Positions 36,001 through 42,271 of a DNA stretch of 44,638 nucleotides are shown here, piece after piece. Below the pieces are notes generated by a model that searched no databases, was not told the DNA's origin, and was given only the letters and a program-made list of their open reading frames with translations. Position numbers and translations under genes: made by a program. Origin of the DNA: Verrucomicrobiota bacterium (GTDB lineage: Bacteria > Verrucomicrobiota > Verrucomicrobiia > Limisphaerales > CAIMTB01); contig CAUJJW010000017.1 in NCBI GenBank assembly GCA_963205105.1, positions 1 through 44,638 on the forward strand. The letters are read 5' to 3'. The first letter of the stretch is position 1, and the number at the start of each line of letters is the position of its first letter.

Positions 36001-38546
36001 ACATGCACCGATCCGCCGGTCTTGGACTCGACGTTCAGGCTGTCACGAAAGGCCAAACGGAAGCCGTCCAGCGTCACATCAAAGTCGTAGAGCCGGATGT
36101 TGCTTGGCTGAATGGCCGTGGCTTCGTGAATGCCCGTCACCCCGCCGGCCCGAACGTAGTACTTCGACCGCGCCTTCAGCGTGTAATCGGGCGTGGAAAT
36201 GCCCGCCAACACGCTCCGACCCGTCTTGGCTCCCCCACCCACCCGCAGGTTCAAACCTGCGTAGTCCGCCAAACCCTCCGCGTACCCCACGCCCAACGGG
36301 CGTTCGTAGGTTCCATCCGCCAACACTCCGCTCAGCAGCAGTCCTTGCGGACGCCGTTCCGCCGACAGCTCGGCTGCTTCGCTTCCGGACAACCAGCTCC
36401 CCGCCGCATGAAAAGCTCCCTCCGACCATTGGCTCGTCTGGTGCGCGTACGGAAACCCGCCTTCCGGCGGCGACCCGCCGCTCACCAGTTCTGTGGTCCC
36501 CCAGCGCAACCGTTCCGGAATCACCTCGCCGTCCGCCTGCAATCCCCCATCGGCGGTGATCCGATAACGCTGGTCCGCCGGGCGAAACACCAGTTGCCCA
36601 GGACCCGAGGTCGGACCGCAATCCCCCACGCAGTCCCGCGGGTAATTCACCGCCACCGGGTCCGGTGCCACGAGATAACTGCTGTCGGCCACGACGTTGC
36701 GCTCCAGCCGGAACCGGCCTTCGCTCCAACGGATCGTCACGCCTTCCGGGAAATGCGTGGTCAGTTCACCACCACCCAGGTCCAAACCCACACTCAGCAC
36801 CGCCTCACCCGCGGCCCCCACCCCCACCGTCACCGGCGTGGACTCCGTGATGTGACGCAGAAAACCATCGTTGCTCGGCCGATCCGCCGACCCCGCCTCA
36901 CTCAAGAACGGCCGCAGCGCCGCCAGTTCTTCTTCCTGAAAATGACGGGTCAGGGTCGGCCCGTCCGGGTCCGCCGGATCGCCGGTCCGAACTTGCGAGA
37001 ACACCAGCGTCCCCTCCTCCACGTTCCAAACGATGATGTCGGTGCGAAACCGCAACGGCAGGCGATCGCACACCGCATAAAAGTAGTTTCCGGCCGGCGG
37101 GAAGAATTCGGTCTTGGTGAACGGCAGCGACAAGTCCGGCTTCAGCTCGATCTCGCCCAGACTCAACGCCGGTGTGTGCCGCAGCGAACGCTGGCTGGTC
37201 GACACACCGAACCCCGCAGGCAGAAGAATCCCGCCGGACTCCAGAAAAGCACCGCCCACTTCCAATCGGATCACCCCGCGCACCAATCGCAACCCGCCCA
37301 ACACCGCGATGTCCGTGTCGTTGGTCGACAGGTCCTGGCTACCAGCCGTCACCACGGCGTCCCCCGTGGACGGATCGTAGCGCACCGCCAAAAGGGTTCC
37401 GTCCCCGTACCCGCGCGACGGAGCCGCCGCGGCCGCGCCCTCGCGTACGGCCAGTTGCGTGGTGTAAACCCCGTCAACCAACAGCATCCCGGCGGACGGG
37501 TCGTTCACCACCTGCCGGAAGGTTGTCTCCACCGCGCCAAATCCCAGCTTTCCGCTCAACACCAGCAAGCGCTCGCCGGCCGACATCGCCACCGGAGGCT
37601 CCGACGCCACGATCGTTCCATCCGGTTCGGCGACCGACACCGTCACTTCCACGGCATACGTGGCCACGGGATCCACCACCGCTCCCGCCGCCGGTTCCAA
37701 GGCCAGGGTCTGTGTCCAGCTGTCCGTTACCGGATCGGGCAACGGGGCCGCCGATCGCGCCAGCAGTTCGCGGGTCACGGTCAAGGTGGGTTCCGCCAGC
37801 GGGACGTCCACGCCTGAGCCGGTGTCGATCAGCCGGAGCTGGTATGTCACCGGAATCGCGGCCGCCGGTTGGGCCGCCGATTCCAGATCGTACCGATGCA
37901 GCACGGTGTCGAGCGTCGCCACGAACCGCTCCTGCCCTGCGGCCGTCCGCAAAATCCGGCGTTCGGTGAAGTTCAGCCCGCCGATGAGCGCCTTGACGTT
38001 CAGCGAGGCATCATCGGGAACGGTGTTGAAGAAGTGAATCCAGGTGCGCCAGGAGCCGTGGTACACCACCGGTTCCGACCATTCCTCCCCGCGCCCCCGA
38101 AAGCGCACCGACACCGAAACCCGGTGACGGCTGGAGGCCGCCAGGGCCTCCGCCGGACGCAGGCTGGCGGTGATGGCCACCTCCTCCCGTGCCCGGGCGG
38201 CCAACGTGAAGGTCTGTACCGCCACCACGCTCGAATCCGCGGGGTCGGTCTGAAGCATCATCGGTTGACCGTCGGACTCCCGGACCAACCCGAACGAAGC
38301 CTCCACCTCAAGGTCGTCGTCCAGAAAGAATCCGGTATTGAACAACCGCAACGCCAGGGAGGCAGACACCGCCCCCCGATCGCCGCCCAAAGCCGGGTCG
38401 GCCGCCTCCGCTTCGATCAGAAAGCGGGAAGGCCCGACTGCGTCGACAGCGGCGTCCTCGACGGTGAGAACCGCATGGACCGCTAGAGACCCAGCGAGCC
38501 AAACCGCCAGAAACAGGCGGCGAATGGAGAGCTGAAAGGCGCGCAC
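33054..38546 (-). CDS. Exported 1830-aa protein, first gene of the giant-protein cluster
   Basis: A predicted exported protein with a GTG start and a signal peptide (MRAFQLSIRRLFLAVWLAGS, cleavage near A-V-H-A). Residues about 30-1165 are mostly beta-rich without a recognised family. Residues about 1169-1485 are strongly helical, Ala/Leu-rich and coiled-coil-like. The section after it (about 1490-1830) is beta-rich again and begins with L-N-I-N-G-K-F-E-F-N-V-P-D-A-L, which resembles the F-L-S-G-S-F-G-G-R-L-E-L-P motif in the giant protein. The C-terminus has scattered Cys (C-P-F-C near the end). The helical-then-beta arrangement matches the repeated module of the 6079-aa product. A weak AAGGG lies just upstream of the start. 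The 1228-aa gene follows after 10 bp. No enzymatic motif was found. Confidence 0.92.
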   Translation of the reverse strand: MRAFQLSIRRLFLAVWLAGSLAVHAVLTVEDAAVDAVGPSRFLIEAEAADPALGGDRGAVSASLALRLFNTGFFLDDDLEVEASFGLVRESDGQPMMLQTDPADSSVVAVQTFTLAARAREEVAITASLRPAEALAASSRHRVSVSVRFRGRGEEWSEPVVYHGSWRTWIHFFNTVPDDASLNVKALIGGLNFTERRILRTAAGQERFVATLDTVLHRYDLESAAQPAAAIPVTYQLRLIDTGSGVDVPLAEPTLTVTRELLARSAAPLPDPVTDSWTQTLALEPAAGAVVDPVATYAVEVTVSVAEPDGTIVASEPPVAMSAGERLLVLSGKLGFGAVETTFRQVVNDPSAGMLLVDGVYTTQLAVREGAAAAAPSRGYGDGTLLAVRYDPSTGDAVVTAGSQDLSTNDTDIAVLGGLRLVRGVIRLEVGGAFLESGGILLPAGFGVSTSQRSLRHTPALSLGEIELKPDLSLPFTKTEFFPPAGNYFYAVCDRLPLRFRTDIIVWNVEEGTLVFSQVRTGDPADPDGPTLTRHFQEEELAALRPFLSEAGSADRPSNDGFLRHITESTPVTVGVGAAGEAVLSVGLDLGGGELTTHFPEGVTIRWSEGRFRLERNVVADSSYLVAPDPVAVNYPRDCVGDCGPTSGPGQLVFRPADQRYRITADGGLQADGEVIPERLRWGTTELVSGGSPPEGGFPYAHQTSQWSEGAFHAAGSWLSGSEAAELSAERRPQGLLLSGVLADGTYERPLGVGYAEGLADYAGLNLRVGGGAKTGRSVLAGISTPDYTLKARSKYYVRAGGVTGIHEATAIQPSNIRLYDFDVTLDGFRLAFRDSLNVESKTGGSVHVPSPVDPPGFDLAFKELRFECRGQPSKMRLATEGEAKSLTYWRTDIVPLSLEFAQPLSGNCPSVTAGFLKVGVETRFPSVTPQKLHATLGFMANGNLVTRANPLSKGLDLDSRFSLPPNLELVGAGGVPWQVTVAGRAYLNNPSPGRPNPDGTALPYVPTPADFRRPEQGYLTFPATLNVPWFEDVKVQLQVSSSSAANENSAIHMTDGEGWRVDGRTFFSDAFFDADHHGFPAHLTDAAGQRMTVAEYRNPETPEFNPRARKRWLGVVDFDFPLLWEGTQRRFRSKTQTADLVVLGSVERQVQSLSPSTAEITFGVQLAIPRVNSQSLVAAVKEGVMDAVSEALSVALTGGLKEQLGNGLGGLDALLTERLGSLVTEPVQAVVDPLASAILGGGLPSAQLAALQASLKSLPDAGLSAGLERHLTAGVGAVDAALSILGTDGDRVRVGSLVRELLKRSGVPGAGDLGERVVNEALAEVLPAIEPDLNQARDVLLRARRALVQAGDASSKLAAQVRSVFVETAPALDLAAGQAIQDIQRAMTESSWELASDVQRRDRIRRLVSERVMACAMVPKFQYIVRQHVQDANEVFRAALDDVFGQVNHLVREVVKFAVKEASGELDALLAENRNPAAGEMGPTSGGSGKLAGLNIEGYAQINDESLRVLNINGKFEFNVPDALTVQAHLRIQEYDANTPPSGCRPAGVAAAVVQIDARAECEWIGAAGTVVEVGAKFSLQDGKPIGFDGYFGLEGDIRLGPIVVTQARLMAGFGGFRGLDGAVNHWAYVGAKVRGRFNAYEAGVGLFFGRTCDAAVIRMIDPDVATVLEKAVGRDSGPMTGVYFYGEAWIPINEVFGIPSTCLFTVRATAGAGFFAFIHDNGAATIGCKQKYGADGRLLCIFGISGEMRIIGALTTAGQATPTTGAGPNDGLFQRADQPDTSKGSFVLYGAGEFAAELGICPFCIELSKSVGLIWTIGGEEPGLDIEF

Positions 38547-38628
38547 AACCCTTCACCACCGGTTCACGCACCCACGATTACAGAAAAACTGCGCCAAGAT
38601 GGTCAGGCACCGGTCCGAAGCCTGGCGT

Positions 38629-38690
38629 CCGTAGCGGCGGGCGTCCCGCCTGCCGTGGAGGGGGGCGTCTCGCCCCCCGGAATCCCGGGC
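38629..38690. repeat. Double-palindrome repeat, copy D
   Basis: CCGTAGC + GGCGGGCGTCCCGCC + TGCCGTGGA + GGGGGGCGTCTCGCCCCCC, then GGAATCCCGGG. Nearly identical to the copy at 28572-28637. It lies about 80 bp upstream of the 1830-aa gene start, so any promoter of the cluster lies near or within repeat DNA. Confidence 0.9.
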
Positions 38691-38796
38691 TTATCGACAC
38701 CATCCCCAGCCCCGGAGGGGCGAGCAGAAAAGCATGGGCGAGCAGAACATCCTGCGTTCCCCCAAAACCAACCCCAACGCGGCCGGTTCTGTCGCC

Positions 38797-38850
38797 CCTC
38801 CGGGGCTTGAAATGCATTCCAACGCTTCACCCATGGCTCACGCCATGGGC
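38797..38850 (+). repeat. Dispersed ~50-bp repeat, copy 2
   Basis: Matches 7566-7620: CCGGGGCTTGAAATGCATTC, then CAACGCTTCACCCATGGCTC. Followed near 38862-38882 by CGGCCCTCCGGGCC and GGGCC hairpin arms and at 38909-38938 by a periodic CTTTGCGTCTTTGCGTCTTC stretch, both typical of other intergenic repeats. Confidence 0.75.
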
Positions 38851-38963
38851 TTCCGTTCTTTCGGCCCTCCGGGCCTCTGGGCCCGAGCCTCTTTCTCGGC
38901 CGGTCCTTCTTTGCGTCTTTGCGTCTTCGCGTGAGATCCAACTGCATCGTTCCGGATAAATCG

Positions 38964-39066
38964 TGCCTCCCCGCTTACTCGTACTCCTACTCCTCATCGT
39001 AATCGTAATCGTAATCCCCCACCCCCCCGGTTCATGGCCCCCATACGTGGCCAAATTCTGGAAAGC
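38964..39066. repeat. CTCCTAC/ATCGTA repeat joined to a composite-repeat end
   Basis: 38975-39017 is a low-complexity run (ACTCGTACTCCTACTCCTCA, then repeated TCGTAA). It recurs inverted at 42121-42155. Next, GGTTCATGG at 39029-39037 is followed by a tail (ACGTGGCCAAATTCTGGAAA) that matches the joint between the two composite repeats at 28935-28955. A possible upstream ATG of the TIR gene (39034) lies inside this motif. Confidence 0.75.
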
Positions 39067-39168
39067 GCCGCTGTCCATACCCTCCCCTCCTCATCATCCT
39101 CGCCATCCTCCCGCCTAGCGGATTCATGGATTCCCTGCGCCTCGAAAGACCGTAGGTTCTCCCCGCCC

Positions 39169-41187
39169 ATGAGCCCGACTGCACCGCCATCCCCCGGAAC
39201 CGGCCCCGGCCCGTTCCGCTATCGGGCGTTCATCTCCTACAGCACGGCCGCCGACGGCGCCCTGGCACCTTCCCTCCAGGCCGGTCTCCAGCGTTTCGCC
39301 AAACCCTGGTACCGCATTCGGGCCATCCGGGTGTTCCGCGACCAGACCGGGCTCGGCGTCACTCCGTCCCTCTGGGGTTCCATCGAGAAGGCCCTCCAGG
39401 CTTCCGACTACTTCATCCTGCTCGCCTCACCCGGGGCTGCCGCTTCGAAGTGGGTCGAGCAGGAAATCGACTGGTGGCTTCGCAACCGGTCTGCCGACCA
39501 CCTGCTGCTGGTGCTCACCGACGGTGAGATCGTTTGGGACAACGCCATCGGAGGGTTCGATGCGAAACGAACGACCGCGCTACCCCGCCAGCTGGCGAAC
39601 GCCTTTTCACACGAACCCCGTTTCCTCGACCTGCGCTGGGCACGGGCGAAATCCGACCTTTCCCTGCGCCACCCCACCTTCGCCGACGCCATCGCCCGAC
39701 TTGCCGCCACGCTGCGCGGAGTTCCGCTGGAGGAATTGATCGGCGAGGACATCCGCCAACACCAAAGAACCGTGCGCTTCCTGGCTGGGGCGGGAACCAC
39801 CCTCGCCGCCGTGGCGGTCGTCGCCTTGATCGCCGCCATCCAAGGCAACCGTGCATGGCGCACCTCGGAGCGGCTGGTCGCCCAGGAGCAAACCGCGTCC
39901 GCGCTGGAAGCTCGCGTGGCCCGGTCCCGGCAACTGGCCGCAACCTCCCTGAATCAACCGCCCCACCAGCAGGACCTGAGGATTCTTCTGGCCACCGAGG
40001 CCGTGCGCCTTCATCCGACGGCGGAGGCGGAAAGCGCTTTGCGCCGGGCTCTCTCGGGCGACGTTCAGCCGCACCTCCTTATCCCGGGTCATCAGGAGCG
40101 AGGATGTTACGCCAGATTCAGCCCCGACGGCACCCACGCGCTGACCTGGGGCGATGCCACCGCCCAACTTCGGAACGCCAGCACCGGGGCATTGCGCGTG
40201 GACTTCAAGGGCCATAGCGAGGACATCCTCGACGCGAATTTCAGCCCGGATGGCCGGACGGTCTGCACCAGCAGCAGCGATGACTCCGTCCGGCTGTGGG
40301 ACGCCGCCACGGGCCTGGAACAGCACCGGTACCCGCACCCTGGCGCCGTCTCCGCGCAGATCGGTCCCGATGGCACCCGCCTCCTCTCCCTCAGCGCCGC
40401 AGGCAACGCGACGCTCTGGGACCTTCAATCCGGCACGAACATCACCGAAATCTCCCTTCAGCCAATCGCGTTGTTCAGCGAACCCATGGCCAGCTTCCAT
40501 CCGGACGGGCGTCGTATCGCGATCTGCGGAGAGCGGGATCCGGTCGTGATCGACGCCGACACCGGCGTTGTCGTCCTGACGCTGACCGGGCACGCACGAC
40601 CGGTGCGCAGCATTCAGTTCAGCCCGGATGGCCATACCCTGGTCACCGCCAGCGAGGATGGCACCGCCCGGATCTGGCGCCTCGCGAATGGGCAGTGCGA
40701 ACAGGTGCTGAACCCTCCCAACCGGGAATCGAAACTCCTCGAAGCCCGGTTCAGTCCGGACGGCGCGTGGGTGGCGACCCGCGATGACCAAGCCACGCTG
40801 GTGGTGTGGAACATTACGAACGGTCAGCAGGTGGCCCGGATCCAAAGTTCCGATGGCCACGATTCACCGCTGCTTTTCCGGTTCAGTCCCAACGGGAAGT
40901 GCCTGCTCACCGCCACCTTCAATTCCACCACCGCCGAGCTTTGGGACACCGAGTCAGGCACCCGCCTCGCCGGGATGGTCGGCAGCGAAGGCGATATCCG
41001 CACCTTGAGTTTCGGCCCTGATTCCGGCCGCGTCGTCGTCGGAAGCATCTTTGCCTCGGCTCGGATCTACGACTGCGGACTGTGCCGGGACGTGGAGGGC
41101 CTTCTCACGACCGCCCGTCAGCGCGTGGGGCGCTCACTGACGGCGGAAGAACGGCTGCAATTCCAGCTTTCGCCTCTTCCCAATTGA
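39169..41187 (+). CDS. TIR domain-transmembrane-WD40 repeat protein
   Basis: A 672-aa protein in three parts. Residues about 15-150 are a TIR domain: F-R-Y-R-A-F-I-S-Y-S at the start, R-V-F-R-D-Q-T-G-L as the loop, and S-K-W-V-E-Q-E-I with the Glu at about residue 99 in the position of the catalytic NADase Glu. One hydrophobic helix lies at about 203-228 (L-A-A-V-A-V-V-A-L-I-A-A-I), followed by a charged helix. About seven WD40 blades (F-S-P-D-G ... L-W-D) fill residues about 300-635. The end (R-V-G-R-S-L-T-A-E-E-R) is common after bacterial WD40 propellers. The ATG at 39169 is preferred; an in-frame ATG at 39034 lies in repeat DNA and would add a low-complexity leader. TIR-WD40 proteins may sense a ligand with the propeller and signal or deplete NAD through TIR; that role here is inference. 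No partner defence gene is adjacent. Confidence 0.92.
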   Translation: MSPTAPPSPGTGPGPFRYRAFISYSTAADGALAPSLQAGLQRFAKPWYRIRAIRVFRDQTGLGVTPSLWGSIEKALQASDYFILLASPGAAASKWVEQEIDWWLRNRSADHLLLVLTDGEIVWDNAIGGFDAKRTTALPRQLANAFSHEPRFLDLRWARAKSDLSLRHPTFADAIARLAATLRGVPLEELIGEDIRQHQRTVRFLAGAGTTLAAVAVVALIAAIQGNRAWRTSERLVAQEQTASALEARVARSRQLAATSLNQPPHQQDLRILLATEAVRLHPTAEAESALRRALSGDVQPHLLIPGHQERGCYARFSPDGTHALTWGDATAQLRNASTGALRVDFKGHSEDILDANFSPDGRTVCTSSSDDSVRLWDAATGLEQHRYPHPGAVSAQIGPDGTRLLSLSAAGNATLWDLQSGTNITEISLQPIALFSEPMASFHPDGRRIAICGERDPVVIDADTGVVVLTLTGHARPVRSIQFSPDGHTLVTASEDGTARIWRLANGQCEQVLNPPNRESKLLEARFSPDGAWVATRDDQATLVVWNITNGQQVARIQSSDGHDSPLLFRFSPNGKCLLTATFNSTTAELWDTESGTRLAGMVGSEGDIRTLSFGPDSGRVVVGSIFASARIYDCGLCRDVEGLLTTARQRVGRSLTAEERLQFQLSPLPN

Positions 41188-41242
41188 TTCTCCAACAGGC
41201 GGCAGCTCAGCGATCGGAAGGACGCGCGAAGGCGCCCGGAGT

Positions 41243-41638
41243 TCATCGCCCGCCCGGCGTCTCGGTCGTCCGCTCGTAGGCGGAGGCACAGGCTGGATCG
41301 GTCTGCCGGATCTCGTAGAAGAGGCCAAACTGTTTGCAGGGGTTGCCCGCCGCGATCCGGGCCGCTTCCTCAAGGCTGCCAGCCACGATGAACCAGTAGC
41401 CTCCGACGGCTTCCTTGGCCTCACCAAAGGGCCCATCCGTCACGATGCCGTCCCTGGAAACCGTCGCCCCCTCGGAGGTCAGTCGACTTCCCATCTTCAT
41501 CTTGCCTTCGTCGATCGACCGGTTCAGCCAGACGTAGAAATCCTCGATGGCCCGTTGAATGGCTTCCGGCGAGGCCTCCTTGTCCCATTGTCCGCGCGAG
41601 ATGACGAGGTAGTCGTGGGTTGGAGAAGGTGTGCTCAT
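41243..41638 (-). CDS. YCII-family (DGPF-type) protein
   Basis: A 131-aa cytoplasmic protein of the YCII-related dimeric alpha/beta-barrel family. The family signature is D-G-P-F-G-E-A-K-E at about residues 65-73, followed by G-G-Y-W-F-I-V-A-G-S-L-E-E-A. Members often sit near ECF sigma factors, and their reaction is mostly unknown. The ATG at 41638 is preferred over the longer frame up to 41815 because homologous folds start a few residues before the first strand (Y-L-V-I-S-R-G). It ends 55 bp from the convergent TIR-WD40 gene. No sigma factor gene is next to it here. Confidence 0.88.
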   Translation of the reverse strand: MSTPSPTHDYLVISRGQWDKEASPEAIQRAIEDFYVWLNRSIDEGKMKMGSRLTSEGATVSRDGIVTDGPFGEAKEAVGGYWFIVAGSLEEAARIAAGNPCKQFGLFYEIRQTDPACASAYERTTETPGGR

Positions 41639-41787
41639 GAAGGTATGGCGATTGGCTATACGATGATCGAGGGGTGTGGGGAACCCTGAAATGGCCTCCC
41701 GACCCCACCGGCACGACGAACCAACCGGTTCGACCAGGACAATCTTTCGCCTCAACGACTGCCACGGTCCTTCTTGGGAAGTCCCCT
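41639..41787. other. Leader of the YCII gene, nothing certain
   Basis: The only notable element is a short inverted repeat, CGAACC-AACC-GGTTCG, near 41717-41732, about 80 bp upstream of the YCII start. It could be an operator, but nothing supports that beyond position. Confidence 0.3.
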
Positions 41788-42065
41788 GTTCGAAACCGAC
41801 CTGCTCACGGCCCATGAACCGGGGCGCGAGGGTTGGAGCGAGCGGCCCTCATCCCGGCCTTCTCCCGGTGGGAGAAGGAGAATATTTCCCGCGGGTGTCG
41901 GAGGGTGGAGAAGGGGGTTGGCTGGAACGAGTCGAGATAGCTCGCACGGATGGGGTCTTGGCGTATCGCGGCGGGCGATATGCGACTCCCTCTCCCTCCG
42001 GGAGAGGGCCGGGGTGAGGGTGCCCGGTTCAACCCTCGCGATGGCTTGGATGTGAAGGTTCATGG
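41788..42065. repeat. Composite ~280-bp repeat, third copy, inverted
   Basis: Reverse-complement counterpart of 28641-29218. It contains CCATGAACC at 41812-41820, the hairpin CTTCTCCCGGTGGGAGAAGG near 41860, the hairpin CCTCTCCCTCCGGGAGAGG-type near 41992, the CCTCGCGATGGCTTGGAT-type block near 42033, and ends at GGTTCATGG (42057-42065). The flanking TGTTCGAAACCGACCTGCTC at 41788-41807 also matches the flank of E1 at 28643-28664. No ORF. Confidence 0.85.
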
Positions 42066-42099
42066 AGAGCGGCGTTGGCGCAGGCGCCATGCTCACAGA

Positions 42100-42173
42100 C
42101 CATGAACCTGGGGAGGCGGGCGGATTACGATTAGGAGTAGGAGTACGATGACGAGGGGAAGGCAGGTTCATGG
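42100..42173. repeat. Inverted copy of the ACTCCTACTCC/ATCGTA repeat with GGTTCATGG borders
   Basis: GGATTACGATTAGGAGTAGG, then AGTACGATGACGAGG, lies at 42122-42156, bounded by CCATGAACC (42100-42108) and GGTTCATGG (42165-42173) in opposite orientation. The core is the reverse complement of 38975-39017. Confidence 0.75.
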
Positions 42174-42271
42174 AGAGGCTCTTCGTGTCATGCACCAAGG
42201 TGCAGGAACGCGACCCACCGACATGGATGCGCAGCCCCATAAGCTCGCGTGGATTCGATGGCTGCACCGGA

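Noticed and set aside
33384..37817. Plus-strand frames of 678 and 690 codons opposite the 1830-aa gene.
   Set aside because: Antisense shadows without recognisable folds; the opposite strand has a signal peptide and consistent architecture.
39034..39168. A 45-residue extension of the TIR protein.
   Set aside because: Ser/Pro-rich low complexity starting inside a repeat motif; the TIR domain begins shortly after the ATG at 39169.
41639..41815. A 59-residue extension of the YCII protein.
   Set aside because: It runs into the composite repeat, and the family begins near the ATG at 41638.
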